DNA of 64,000 nt from Sulfurimonas sp. HSL-3221 (GTDB lineage Bacteria > Campylobacterota > Campylobacteria > Campylobacterales > Sulfurimonadaceae), in assembly GCF_021044585.1 (NCBI RefSeq), contig NZ_CP087998.1, forward strand, positions 1,674,001 through 1,738,000, written 5' to 3'. The position numbers were made by a program, and so were the translations under genes. The notes under the pieces were generated by a model that was not told where the DNA came from, did no database searches, and saw nothing but the letters and a program-made list of their open reading frames with translations. The stretch's first letter is position 1, and each line of letters starts with the position of its first letter. This document shows positions 49,579-60,347 of this stretch, piece by piece.

Positions 49579-49849
49579 AGGGCATCACCAAAATCCCTGT
49601 GCGGTCTCAGCATAGCAGAGAAAGTCATAATCAAGGCGACGCTTTGAAGACCTAGCCTTAGCTAAGTCGAAAAGTGGCAACGCTGAGTATGGCTTTTCAC
49701 TGTTATGCCCTGCGGGAGAGCGTTTGAAGCACGATCTTTCTTCCGTTTTCATCTTGACTTAGCTTTTGGCTAGGCCTTCAATGAAAACAAAAAAAATCTC
49801 ATGCTTCAAATGCTCTCTGAGCTCCACACAGGGACTTTGGTGATGCCCT
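49579..49849. repeat. Structured element copy B (271 bp), abutting sufB
   Basis: Terminal arms 49579-49601 and 49827-49849 pair at 22 of 23 positions. P2 is CTCAG/CTGAG, P3 is 49610-49624 with 49693-49708, P4 is 49651-49668 with 49756-49774, in the same crossing order as copy A. Blocks 49626-49641 and 49676-49698 are identical to copy A. Arm sequences differ from A but remain complementary. The right arm ends ten bases before the sufB RBS region, so if transcription starts near 49570 the element is the suf mRNA leader. Confidence 0.75.
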
Positions 49850-49863
49850 TAAAAGGAGCCGCT

Positions 49864-51293
<1,430 letters not shown>

Positions 51294-51297
<4 letters not shown>

Positions 51298-52040
51298 TGG
51301 AGATAAAGAACCTGCATGCCGCAATCGGCGGCAACACCATTCTCAAAGGCCTCAGCCTGACCCTGGAAAAGGGGAAAGTCCATGCCATCATGGGCCCCAA
51401 CGGCGCGGGAAAATCGACCCTCTCCAAAGCCGTCGTCGGCCATTACGACGTCGACGTCACGGAGGGAGAAATCATTTACGACGGACAGAATGTCCTTGAA
51501 CTGGAACCGGAGGAGCGGGCACTGGCAGGGATCTTCCTCAGTTTCCAGAATCCCGTCGAGGTACCCGGCGTCAACAACGCCTATTTCCTGCGTACCGCCC
51601 TCAACGCCAAGGAGCGCCATGAGGGTAAACCCGAAACGAACGCGGCGCAGTTTCTGCGGCTGATGCGCAACCACGTCGAACAGCTGGGGATGAAACCCGA
51701 CATGATCTCGCGCAACCTCAACGAAGGCTTCTCCGGCGGCGAGAAAAAACGCAATGAGATCCTGCAGATGGAGATCCTGCAACCCGACGTCATCCTCCTC
51801 GACGAGATCGACTCCGGCCTCGACATCGATGCGCTGAAAGCCGTCTCCGAGGGGATCAACCGGATGAAGAACGGGGAGCGCACCTTCCTCGTCATCACCC
51901 ACTACAGCCGCATCCTCGACTACATCGACCCCGACTATATCCATGTCCTCCAGGACGGAAAAATCGTCAAAACAGGCGGCCCGGAACTGGTCAAGCGCCT
52001 CGAGTCCGAGGGCTACGGGGCGATCGCGGAGGATGCATGA
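51294..52040 (+). CDS. sufC: Fe-S cluster assembly ATPase SufC
   Basis: ABC-type ATPase of SufBCD. 248 residues: Walker A GPNGAGKS, signature [14 protein letters not shown], Walker [18 protein letters not shown]-loop ITHYSR. These forms (EIDSGLD, EKKRNE) are diagnostic of SufC. Two adjacent ATGs exist; 51294 is used. Overlaps sufB and sufD by four bases. Confidence 0.98.
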
Positions 52041-53212
52041 TGGGCGCGCTGACCCTTGACCTCGTCCGGGAACAGGCCCAGGAACCGCTGTTCGAACGGC
52101 TCACTACCCTCGGGCTTCCCGGCAACAAAACGGAGCAGTACCGCCATTTCGCAATCAAACCCCTGTTCGCACGGGACTATACCCTCAAGACGGCGGCAGT
52201 GCACACACCGAAAACCGGCGAACGGCTCGTCATCGAAAACGGGACCGTCACCGAAATCCCGTCGGGCTGTTCGGTCTCCTACCGCTCAGCATTCCCAGCC
52301 GATCCGGACCATTACGACGCGCTCTATTTTCTCTCGCACCTGCTGGCGCCCGCCGTCATCGCGCTCGAAATCACCACGAACGTAAATTTTGAGCTCCGGC
52401 ATATCGTCAGCGATGCGCGGACCCTGCTGCCCTACCGTCTCTCTGTCACCGTCGCGCCCGGCAAGCAGGCGGAACTCTTCGAGACCTTTCGGGGGGAAGG
52501 GAGCACGGAGAGCTTAGTGCTGTACGGTATCGACGCCGAGATCGGCGCCGGGGCCGCCCTGCGGTGGATCCGTGACGAGAGCGGCACGTCGGAGGAGACG
52601 GCGCTTATCGGCACACACCGCTTCCATGTCGGCGCAAACGGCCGGCTGGAGCTGAGGACCTTCGACTTCGGCAGCGCCCAGGCCCTGCACCTCTACAAGA
52701 TCGACCTGGAGAGCCATGCCCGCTGCGACGCCGGACACCTGCTAATGGCGTCGGGCACGGCGCGCCGGGGCAACGTCGTGCATATCATCCATCACGCGCC
52801 CCATGCGACCTGCGTCCAGGAGGCCCGCAGCGTCCTGCGCGGGGCGGCCACCGGGATCTTCGACGGCCTCATCCGCGTCGACGCAAAGGCGCGCTACGCC
52901 GACGCGCGGCAAAACACCAAAGCCGTGCTGCTCTCCCCGCAGGCCTATATGTACGCCAAGCCGCAACTGGAGATCTATACCGACGAGCTCGAAGCGTCCC
53001 ACGGGGCGACCATAGGCCAGCTCGATGAAGACGCCCTCTTCTACCTGCGTTCGCGGGGGATCGCGGAGGAGGAGGCGCGCAGCATGCTCGTTCTCGCCTT
53101 CGCCGACGCCCTCATTGGCAGTGTCGGCGACAGCGCCTACGCCGAACGCATCCGTGCCGATTTCCAATCGGCCTATTTTACGGCGCCAGACGCCGCAAAG
53201 GAGACACCATGA
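52037..53212 (+). CDS. sufD: Fe-S cluster assembly protein SufD
   Basis: Partner of SufB in the scaffold, 391 residues. The C-terminal beta-helix region has [79 protein letters not shown], with the His of ASHGATIG kept. The N-terminal part is divergent, as usual for SufD. Overlaps sufC and sufE. Confidence 0.96.
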   Translation: MMGALTLDLVREQAQEPLFERLTTLGLPGNKTEQYRHFAIKPLFARDYTLKTAAVHTPKTGERLVIENGTVTEIPSGCSVSYRSAFPADPDHYDALYFLSHLLAPAVIALEITTNVNFELRHIVSDARTLLPYRLSVTVAPGKQAELFETFRGEGSTESLVLYGIDAEIGAGAALRWIRDESGTSEETALIGTHRFHVGANGRLELRTFDFGSAQALHLYKIDLESHARCDAGHLLMASGTARRGNVVHIIHHAPHATCVQEARSVLRGAATGIFDGLIRVDAKARYADARQNTKAVLLSPQAYMYAKPQLEIYTDELEASHGATIGQLDEDALFYLRSRGIAEEEARSMLVLAFADALIGSVGDSAYAERIRADFQSAYFTAPDAAKETP

Positions 53213-53625
53213 CGATGGATGAACAGGTTCAGCTCTACAAAGAGGACCTTGCCCTCCTCCCCGACAAAGACGCAAAAATGGAATACATCCTCGATTTCGG
53301 CAAGGAGGCGGGGACACTTGAACCGCAATACAAAACCGACGAGAACATCATCAAAGGATGCTCCTCCCTGGCGTGGCTGCACAAAGCTTATGACAAGGGA
53401 AAGATCCTCCTTGAGGCCGAAGGGGACTCCATCATCGCCAAGGGGATGCTCGTGATGCTTCTGGGCATCTTCCACGACCGTACCCCCGACGAGATCCTCG
53501 CCTTCGATCCGAACAAACTGAAAGAGATGGGAGTCATGGAACTGCTCAGCCCCGTCCGCCAGCAGGGACTCGAGGCCTTCCTCAACGTCATTTACGGGTA
53601 CGCCAAGGCCTGCAAAGGGGAGTGA
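53209..53625 (+). CDS. sufE: Cysteine desulfuration protein SufE
   Basis: Accepts persulfide from a cysteine desulfurase and passes it to SufB. 138 residues; active-site Cys in IIKGCSSLAWL (Cys51). The desulfurase SufS is not in this operon, so sulfur must come from one encoded elsewhere. Confidence 0.95.
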   Translation: MTMDEQVQLYKEDLALLPDKDAKMEYILDFGKEAGTLEPQYKTDENIIKGCSSLAWLHKAYDKGKILLEAEGDSIIAKGMLVMLLGIFHDRTPDEILAFDPNKLKEMGVMELLSPVRQQGLEAFLNVIYGYAKACKGE

Positions 53626-53626
53626 G

Positions 53627-53956
53627 ATGAAGTTCGACGCCCTCAAAGAGAAGATCACCGAAAAGCTGCGCGGCATCTATGACCCGGAGATCCCCGTCAA
53701 CATCTACGACCTGGGGCTTATCTACGGCATCGACTGCGCCAAAGAGAGCGGCGGGGCGACCAAGTGCGTCGTGACAATGACCCTCACCTCCGCCACCTGC
53801 CCCGTCTCCGAGAGCCTCATCGACCAGGTCCGCAACATCGGCTACCTCATCGACGACGAACCCGACCTCGTCGTTGAAGCCAACCTCGTCTTCGATCCCC
53901 CCTGGACGATGGAGAAGATGAGCGAGGAGGCGCGGCTGCAGCTGGGGATGCTGTAA
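53627..53956 (+). CDS. sufT: SufT/MIP18-type DUF59 protein
   Basis: 109-residue DUF59 protein acting in Fe-S cluster maturation. Seen: KLRGIYDPEIPVNIYDLGLIYG and VTMTLTSATCPVSESLIDQV with the conserved Cys. One base after the sufE stop, ending the suf operon. Confidence 0.93.
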   Translation: MKFDALKEKITEKLRGIYDPEIPVNIYDLGLIYGIDCAKESGGATKCVVTMTLTSATCPVSESLIDQVRNIGYLIDDEPDLVVEANLVFDPPWTMEKMSEEARLQLGML

Positions 53957-53993
53957 GTCCGTTTCCAAGCGCACAAGTGCTACACTATGCCTT

Positions 53994-54827
53994 ATGAATA
54001 GTCCCGTTTTTCTGACCGATCTTGACCACACCTTTCTGCGCTCCGACCAGAGCGTCAGCCCCTTCTCCCGCGACGTCTGGAACCGCATTGCCCGCCACAC
54101 GCCCCTGACCGTCGCCACGGCACGCAGTTTTTCCAAGTCGCACGATTTCCTCAGCGCCCTGCATCTCGAAGCGCCAATGATCCTGCTCGACGGCTCCATG
54201 GTCGTCCTGCCGGACAAGACCCTCATTGACATCAAAACGGTCGGCAAAGAGATCGGGGACGAACTGATCGAGGCGGGACGCCGCTTTGACAACATCGAGC
54301 CCTTTGTCATCGGCCTCACCGACCGCGACCTCAACGAAGCGTTCCGCTACCCCGAAAAGGTCACGCCGATGCAGCGGCAGGTGCTTGAGAACTACCGGAG
54401 CGATCCCCGCCTGGAGCGGTTGGGACGTATGGAGGCGATGGACGAGACTCTCAAGATCGTCTACATGGCTGAAGAGGCGCGCCTGCGGCCCCTCACGGAG
54501 CATTTCAGGGCGCTCTTCGGCGATGCGCTGGAGTTCAAGCTCTCCCCGGAGAAGTATACGGGGGGCTACTACCTCACCATCCTGCACCCCCTCGGCGACA
54601 AGGCCCACGCCATGGCAAAAGTCGCCGAATACATGGAGCACGATACCGCCGACTTCACCGTCTTCGGCGACAGCCTCAACGACCTGGGAATGTTCGAACT
54701 CGCCGGGACCGCCTGCGCTGTGCAGAACGCCCTGGATGAGGTGAAAGCCGCCGCGGACATCGTGCTGCCCCACACCAACGACGAAGATGCCGTCGCACGC
54801 TACCTGCAGGAGACGCTCCATGCCTGA
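53994..54827 (+). CDS. HAD-IIB (Cof-type) hydrolase
   Basis: 277 residues. Motif I is DLDHTFLRSD, motif II ATARS, motif III Lys near EFKLSPEKY, and motif IV VFGDSLNDLGMF, with a cap domain between motifs II and III. Cof-type members dephosphorylate sugar phosphates or related compounds. It overlaps a sugar MFS gene by eight bases, suggesting a sugar-phosphate role. Confidence 0.87.
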   Translation: MNSPVFLTDLDHTFLRSDQSVSPFSRDVWNRIARHTPLTVATARSFSKSHDFLSALHLEAPMILLDGSMVVLPDKTLIDIKTVGKEIGDELIEAGRRFDNIEPFVIGLTDRDLNEAFRYPEKVTPMQRQVLENYRSDPRLERLGRMEAMDETLKIVYMAEEARLRPLTEHFRALFGDALEFKLSPEKYTGGYYLTILHPLGDKAHAMAKVAEYMEHDTADFTVFGDSLNDLGMFELAGTACAVQNALDEVKAAADIVLPHTNDEDAVARYLQETLHA

Positions 54828-56094
54828 CAAAGCCTCCGCCCTCCTGCCCATGAGCATCCTCGGCCTCCTCTTTTTCATCTTCGGATTCGTCACCTGGCTC
54901 AACGGCTCGCTCATCCCCTTTCTCAAAATCATCTGCGACCTCACCGCCTTTGAAGCGCTCCTTGTCACCTTCGCCTTCTACATCGCCTATACGGTGATGG
55001 CCCTGCCGATGGCAATCGTGCTGCGCTACACCGGCTACAAGCAGGGGATGGCCCTGGGGCTCGGCATCATGGCCGCCGGGGCCCTCCTCTTCATCCCCGC
55101 GGCCCAGAGTGCGGACTACCGCCTCTTCCTCGGCGGCCTCTTTACCCTGGGGGCGGGCCTCACCCTGCTGCAGACGGCATCGAACCCCTACATCGTTCAT
55201 ATCGGCCCCCACGAGAGCGCCGCGGCGCGCATCAGCATCATGGGGCTCATCAACAAGGGCGCCGGCGTCCTCGCCCCGCTGCTCTTTACCGCCCTCATCT
55301 TCGCCGACCTCACCGCCCCCGTCTCGGCCGACGCGACGCCGGAAGTGAAAGCGGCCCTGGCGCAGAAACTTGTCAGCCCCTACCTGTCAATGGCCTCGGC
55401 CCTCGCGCTGCTGGCGGTCTTCGTCCGTCTTGCGCCCCTGCCGAAACTCCCCTTCGAAGCCGTCCCCGCCGCACCGGGCGATTCCGTCTGGCGCCATCCG
55501 CACCTCCTGCTCGGGGCCGTCACCCTCTTTTTCTATGTCGGCATCGAGGTGATCGCGGGAGACACTATCGGTCTCTACGGCCAATCGCTCGGCATCGAAA
55601 ACGCGACGGCGCTCACCGCCTATACGATGGTCTTTATGGTCCTGGGCTACCTCATCGGCGTGACGACGATCCCAAGGTTCATCTCCCAGGAGAAGGCGCT
55701 GCGCTACACGGCACTGGCCGGTCTGATCTTTACGGCCGGGATCCTCTGGAGCAGCGAGCAGAGCCACACGGTCGCGTCGATCCTCTGGGGCTGGAGCGGC
55801 ATCGGTACGCTGCCCGACAGCCTCACCTTCGTCGCCCTGCTGGGGCTCGCCAACGCCCTCGTCTGGCCCGCCGTCTGGCCCCTGGCACTCAAGGACCTGG
55901 GTCCCCTCACGGCCAAGGGGAGTGCCCTGCTCATCATGGGCATCGCCGGCGGCGCCCTGCTGCCGCTGCTCTTCGGCCAGATCGGGGAGATGGGCGGCAC
56001 CCTGCGCCACGGCTATGCCCTGGGCTTCGTCTGTTACGCCTTTATCTTCTACTACGCCCTCACTGGCCACAGCATAAGGAGAACCCATGCATAA
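54820..56094 (+). CDS. Sugar MFS transporter (FucP/GluP type)
   Basis: 424 residues with about twelve helices. FFIFGFVTWLNGSLIPFLK near the start and QTASNPYIVHIGP in helix 5 are the signature of the FucP/GluP fucose/glucose-galactose proton symporters. ATG 54820 (MPDKASALLPM) is within the end of the HAD gene; the upstream in-frame start at 54787 is rejected. Followed by an overlapping mutarotase gene, consistent with hexose use. Confidence 0.9.
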   Translation: MPDKASALLPMSILGLLFFIFGFVTWLNGSLIPFLKIICDLTAFEALLVTFAFYIAYTVMALPMAIVLRYTGYKQGMALGLGIMAAGALLFIPAAQSADYRLFLGGLFTLGAGLTLLQTASNPYIVHIGPHESAAARISIMGLINKGAGVLAPLLFTALIFADLTAPVSADATPEVKAALAQKLVSPYLSMASALALLAVFVRLAPLPKLPFEAVPAAPGDSVWRHPHLLLGAVTLFFYVGIEVIAGDTIGLYGQSLGIENATALTAYTMVFMVLGYLIGVTTIPRFISQEKALRYTALAGLIFTAGILWSSEQSHTVASILWGWSGIGTLPDSLTFVALLGLANALVWPAVWPLALKDLGPLTAKGSALLIMGIAGGALLPLLFGQIGEMGGTLRHGYALGFVCYAFIFYYALTGHSIRRTHA

Positions 56095-56944
56095 GCTTGT
56101 CACATCGGAAAACGGCCTGGAAATCCTCGAGATCATCAACACCGAAGCCACGGCCAAGATCGCCCTGCAGGGGGCGCATCTTTTCGAATACGCCCGCCAC
56201 GGCCAGCCCGAAATGCTCTGGCTGAGCCCGACGGCCCGTTTCGAGCCGGGACGGGCCATCCGCGGCGGCGTCCCCGTCTGCTGGCCCTGGTTCGGCTCGG
56301 ACCCCGACATCCCCGACCGGCCCCAGCACGGTTTCGCCCGCGCCGTCCTATGGCGGTTGGAGAGCGTCGAGGAGGCGGAGGAGAGCGCGACCGTCGTTAC
56401 CCTGAAGCTCGACGACACGATGCTCGAACAGCACGAGCGCCGCTGGTTTCCCTACCTCTTCGAACTGACGATGCGCATCACTATCGGCGAGCAGCTTGAA
56501 CTCGCCCTTACGACAAAGAACCTGGGGGAAGAACCCTTCGAGATCACCGAGGCGCTGCACACCTACTTCAGCCTCGGCAATATCGCCGCCGCCAGCATCG
56601 TCGGGCTGGAGGGGGTCACCTACGCCGACGCCCTGGACGGGTTTGCCAAGAAATCCTCCGGCGCCCCCATCGGGATCACCCGGGAGACCGACCGCGTCTA
56701 CCTCGATACTGAGGACACAATCATCCTTCTCGACGAGCGTCTGGGACGCACGGTCATCGTCGGCAAAAGCGGCAGCAGCTCCACCGTCGTCTGGAACCCC
56801 TGGATCGACAAAGCGGCGCGCATGGAGGATTTTGCCGACGACGGCTACAACACGATGGTCTGCATCGAAACGGCCAACGCCCTCTCCAACACCGTCACCG
56901 TCGCCCCGGGCGATTTCCATACGATCACGCAGAGCATCAAGTGA
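56087..56944 (+). CDS. Hexose-6-phosphate mutarotase-like (YeaD type) aldose epimerase
   Basis: 285 residues, galactose-mutarotase fold: GAHLFEYARHGQPEMLWLSP, RGGVPVCWPWFG, HGFARAVLW with the catalytic His, EALHTYFSLG with the second His region, and WNPWIDKAARMEDFADDGY. This set is typical of glucose-6-phosphate 1-epimerase. Overlaps the MFS gene by eight bases. Confidence 0.92.
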   Translation: MHKLVTSENGLEILEIINTEATAKIALQGAHLFEYARHGQPEMLWLSPTARFEPGRAIRGGVPVCWPWFGSDPDIPDRPQHGFARAVLWRLESVEEAEESATVVTLKLDDTMLEQHERRWFPYLFELTMRITIGEQLELALTTKNLGEEPFEITEALHTYFSLGNIAAASIVGLEGVTYADALDGFAKKSSGAPIGITRETDRVYLDTEDTIILLDERLGRTVIVGKSGSSSTVVWNPWIDKAARMEDFADDGYNTMVCIETANALSNTVTVAPGDFHTITQSIK

Positions 56945-57552
56945 GGGCGGTCATTTTCGACGGCCGGGAGTTCTCGCCGTCCAAGGTCGTCTGCATCGGC
57001 CGCAACTATGTCGAACACATCGAAGAGCTCGGCAACGAGATCCCTGAGCAGATGGTCGTCTTCAACAAACCCAACTCCGCCGTCACCGACACCCTCCGCT
57101 ACGTCGAGCCGACCTGCCGCTTCGAGGGGGAAATCTGTTTTCTCATTGAAAAGGGGGAGATCGCAGGAATAGGCTTCGGTCTCGACCTCACCAAGGCCTC
57201 AATCCAGAACCGTTTGAAAGAGAAGGGCCTGCCCTGGGAACGGGCGAAGGGGTTCGACGGTTCGGCCGTTCTGAGCGACTTCGTCCCCTTCAACGGCCCG
57301 ATGGATTCGCTGCGGATGACCCTGCACGTCGACGGCAAACTGCAGCAATACGCCGGCTACGGTCTTATGATGTACAAACCCTCAGTCATGCTCGAAGAGA
57401 TCAAATCGTTTATGACGCTCGAGGACGGCGACATCATTATGAGCGGCACGCCCAAGGGGGTCAGCACCTACGAAGCCGGGCAGACCTTTGTCGGGCGGGT
57501 CTACTCGGACGAAACCCTGCTTATCGAGCAAACGTGGGTTGTTCAAGGCTAG
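56941..57552 (+). CDS. Fumarylacetoacetate hydrolase family protein
   Basis: 203 residues. Seen: KVVCIGRNYVEHIEELGN, FNKPNSAVTD, EGEICFLIEKGE with the metal-binding Glu residues, and GDIIMSGTPKGV. Short members act as acylpyruvate or oxaloacetate decarboxylases/hydrolases. GTG start overlapping the mutarotase stop. Confidence 0.9.
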   Translation: MRAVIFDGREFSPSKVVCIGRNYVEHIEELGNEIPEQMVVFNKPNSAVTDTLRYVEPTCRFEGEICFLIEKGEIAGIGFGLDLTKASIQNRLKEKGLPWERAKGFDGSAVLSDFVPFNGPMDSLRMTLHVDGKLQQYAGYGLMMYKPSVMLEEIKSFMTLEDGDIIMSGTPKGVSTYEAGQTFVGRVYSDETLLIEQTWVVQG

Positions 57553-57561
57553 AAGAAAGAC

Positions 57562-57588
57562 CACTTCCAACTGATTATGTAGGAAGTG
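57562..57588. terminator. Bidirectional hairpin between convergent genes
   Basis: CACTTCC (57562-57568) and GGAAGTG (57582-57588) with a 13-base loop; T-rich sequence follows on both strands, so it may end both the FAH and the small-protein transcripts. Confidence 0.5.
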
Positions 57589-57591
57589 CGA

Positions 57592-57774
57592 TTATTCTGT
57601 TGTATTTTCGTCAACTTCTTCATTGATGATACTTTTTTTATGTCTATGATCAGCGATGATTACGAGAATGAATGCGAATGCAAAAAAAAGATTAATAGCA
57701 GCCCATATGGGATGCCCTGCGTGATAAGCAGTATATAGTAATATGATTATTGTGATATACAGAAATATAATCAT
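57592..57774 (-). CDS. AT-rich small membrane protein (60 residues)
   Basis: Two hydrophobic helices (about 2-17 and 23-41), then a charged tail DHRHKKSIINEEVDENTTE. Base composition is far more AT-rich than the surrounding genes. No recognised family. The region 57775-57884 is AT-rich with no feature seen. Confidence 0.5.
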   Translation of the reverse strand: MIIFLYITIIILLYTAYHAGHPIWAAINLFFAFAFILVIIADHRHKKSIINEEVDENTTE

Positions 57775-57884
57775 CTACTCTTTTTCTCTCCTTTATTAGT
57801 AATTCTGATTACACATGATCACAATATACTGTATACAATTCCACACCCAAAATTGATACAAATTTCAGGTATGTCAGTGCCGCA

Positions 57885-58169
57885 TCACCACCGAGGTCCA
57901 TATTTAAAGAAAGTATAAATATACATCAACGCAATCCCAAGCGCTGCCAGTTGTAACTCAGGGGTTCGCGTCATGTGGAGATCTTCTATCAGTGAACCGC
58001 CTTTGAAAATCACTCCATATGAACCAATACAAACAAACATGAGAGTGAGATAGATGATTCCCTTGAGGTCAAAAAAATACTCATGTTTGTACCTAAACAC
58101 CTTTTTAAGAATAAGTGTCACAACACCCCAGAGGGCAATTGACACGAGCATAAAGATAATAACTTCCAT
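57885..58169 (-). CDS. AT-rich small membrane protein (94 residues)
   Basis: Three hydrophobic helices (about 3-22, 36-54, 72-87). ATG 58169 follows GGAG at about eight bases; the longer ORF to 58217 overlaps the SLC13 gene and is rejected. It is AT-rich like its downstream neighbour, 13 bases after the SLC13 stop. Unknown function. Confidence 0.6.
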   Translation of the reverse strand: MEVIIFMLVSIALWGVVTLILKKVFRYKHEYFFDLKGIIYLTLMFVCIGSYGVIFKGGSLIEDLHMTRTPELQLAALGIALMYIYTFFKYGPRW

Positions 58170-58182
58170 CAACCACTCCAGG

Positions 58183-59625
58183 TTAAAAAAACGTAGACAC
58201 CAGGTAGATCCAGCCAAGGATCACAAGGGGTCCCAACACCCCCGAAACGATTCCCATCAGCCAGAAATCCCGGCTTTTCAGTGCCCCCGACGCGAAGACG
58301 ATGGCGTTGGGCGGCGTCGAGACCGGCAGCGCCATCGCCAGCGAGGCGCTCAGTGCGACGGTGACGACGGCGAGCATCGGACTGCTGTTGCCGATGACGA
58401 CGGCGACGGCCGCGACCAGGGGCAGCAGGATGTTCGCCGCGGCCGTATTGCTCATAAAGTTCGACAGCAGCACGACGAGGTAGGCGAAGATCGGAACGAG
58501 CAGGAGCAGCGGCAGCGTCTGTTCGGCAAAGAGCGTCGCGATCCAGTCATCCAACCCGCTGCTGCTCACGGCGCTCCCCAGGGAAAGGCCACCAATGATG
58601 AGGATGATGACGTCCCAGTGCAGCGCCCGGATATCCTCCGCTTCCAGGATGCCCAGCATTGTGAAGATGACGATGGGCAGGAAGGAGACGACCGTCGTCG
58701 GGATGTGGTGCAGCGGCCCCGTCAGCCAGAGCATTATTGTCAGTGAAAAGGTGAGGACGACGGCGCTCTTTTTCCAGCTGGGCACACTCGGCACCGTCGC
58801 ATGCACAATACTGGTGTCGTCCGTGTGGTCGACCCCGTGCAGCGGACCGAGATCGATCAAAGGTTCGTTGGAGGGGTAGCGCTTCAGCAGCAGGTAGCGC
58901 AACGAAATAACCAGCAGCAGCGCCGGCGGCAGGGCCAGCATCATCCAGCCCACGAAGCTGGGGGCGGAGGTTCCCAGCAGCCCCACGGCGATGGCGTTGG
59001 GCGGCGTCCCGATGATGGTCCCCATCCCCCCGATATTGGCGGCCATCGTCACGGCGAGCATCAGCCCTTTTCTGTAGGGGTTGTCCGGCCGCATCGTGGC
59101 GAGCATGGGGAAGAGGATCGAGACGATCAGAGCGGCCGTCGCCGTATTGGAGATGAACATCGACATCGTGAAGGTCACCAGAATCATCCCGCTCATGATG
59201 TGCTCGGGGCGGTTGCCTACGAGGAAAAGGACCCGTTTGGCGATCCAGATATCCAGGCGGGTCTTCGACGCCGCACTGGCCATGATGAACCCGGCCAGGA
59301 AGAGGAAAACGAGGGGGCTGGCCCACGGCGAGAGGAATGCTTCCCACTCCCCGCCGGGGATGAGGCCGAGCAGCACTATTTCCAGCGCGATGATGAGGAA
59401 GGAGACGGCAAAGGCGGGGATGGCCTCCGTCAGCCAGAGCCCGGCGGCGAAGATGAGAATGAAAAAGGTCGCCCGCCCTTCGCTCCCCAACCCGGTGTAG
59501 GCGGGCAGATACGCCGCCAGCAGCGCAATGATCAGCGAAACGGCAAAGCGGATAAGGCGGTCTGCCCGGTTTTCGGCACCCCCCAGGTTGGCGAACTTCC
59601 GAATCCCCTGCCGCGTATCGATCAT
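58183..59625 (-). CDS. SLC13/DASS family anion-sodium symporter
   Basis: 480 residues with about eleven helices and the two inverted-repeat SNT motifs, FISNTATAALI and FMSNTAAANI, plus GTPPNAI and STPPNAIVF. Such carriers import dicarboxylates, citrate or sulfate; this form resembles the bacterial dicarboxylate group. It follows murU by 25 bases. Confidence 0.92.
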   Translation of the reverse strand: MIDTRQGIRKFANLGGAENRADRLIRFAVSLIIALLAAYLPAYTGLGSEGRATFFILIFAAGLWLTEAIPAFAVSFLIIALEIVLLGLIPGGEWEAFLSPWASPLVFLFLAGFIMASAASKTRLDIWIAKRVLFLVGNRPEHIMSGMILVTFTMSMFISNTATAALIVSILFPMLATMRPDNPYRKGLMLAVTMAANIGGMGTIIGTPPNAIAVGLLGTSAPSFVGWMMLALPPALLLVISLRYLLLKRYPSNEPLIDLGPLHGVDHTDDTSIVHATVPSVPSWKKSAVVLTFSLTIMLWLTGPLHHIPTTVVSFLPIVIFTMLGILEAEDIRALHWDVIILIIGGLSLGSAVSSSGLDDWIATLFAEQTLPLLLLVPIFAYLVVLLSNFMSNTAAANILLPLVAAVAVVIGNSSPMLAVVTVALSASLAMALPVSTPPNAIVFASGALKSRDFWLMGIVSGVLGPLVILGWIYLVSTFF

Positions 59626-59650
59626 CTTCTACCTTCCCTCATCGCGACGT

Positions 59651-60316
59651 TCAGCCCTCTTCGTTCAGTTCAGCCAGCCGCTCCGGCGTCCCGATGTCCC
59701 GCCACTCTCCCTCGTAGAGTTCCGCCGAGACGAGGTTTCCTGCCATCTTCGTACAGTAAGTGATTTTTAGAGGCTTGTTGCCGTAAGTAAGTCCCCAGAA
59801 GAACTTGGGCGCATAGTAGCCGATGCCCGAAAAAGTGTAGTTGTCTTCATCCTCGTCGCAAGCGGCGCGCCCCTCTTCGATGGCAAAGTCGCCTTCGGGG
59901 TTGTGCTCAGGGTTGGGCACGAGGATCAGGTGCCCCAGTGATGCGGGCAGTTCGAACGACGTGTCGAAGGGGAAGTCCGTCCAGACGTCACCGCTGATGA
60001 TGAGAAACGTCTCGTCTCCCAGCATCCCCAGCGCCTTGACGATGCCCCCTATCACCCCCAGAGGCTCCTCGTGCTGCTCGTCAGAGTAGAGAATCTCCAC
60101 CCCCCACTTTGACCCGTCGCCCAGCGCTTCGGGGATCATATAGCCCAGGTAGGCGATGTTGATCACGATCCGTTTGAAGCCCGCCGCCGCGAGGCGTTCG
60201 ATGTGATGCACAATAAGCGGTTTCCCCCGGACTTCAAGCAGGGGCTTCGGGATCGTCTCGGTGAGCGGGCGCATCCGCTCGCCCTTGCCTGCCGCCAAAA
60301 TCATCGCTGTATCCAT
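59651..60316 (-). CDS. murU: N-acetylmuramate-1-phosphate uridylyltransferase-like (MurU)
   Basis: Nucleotidyltransferase of 221 residues: MILAAGKGERMRPLTETIPKPLL, SGDVWTDFPF with the metal Asp, and EWRDIGTPERL. Position directly behind amgK-like and anmK genes supports MurU, which makes UDP-MurNAc and bypasses de novo synthesis. By sequence alone a sugar-1-phosphate uridylyl- or guanylyltransferase cannot be excluded. Confidence 0.85.
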   Translation of the reverse strand: MDTAMILAAGKGERMRPLTETIPKPLLEVRGKPLIVHHIERLAAAGFKRIVINIAYLGYMIPEALGDGSKWGVEILYSDEQHEEPLGVIGGIVKALGMLGDETFLIISGDVWTDFPFDTSFELPASLGHLILVPNPEHNPEGDFAIEEGRAACDEDEDNYTFSGIGYYAPKFFWGLTYGNKPLKITYCTKMAGNLVSAELYEGEWRDIGTPERLAELNEEG

Positions 60317-60347
60317 TCATTTTCTCCTTTTTTTAGACGTATGGTTT

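Noticed and set aside
49801-49863. Earlier in-frame ATG for sufB
   Set aside because: It lies in the right half of element B; SufB proteins begin near [10 protein letters not shown], which has its own RBS.
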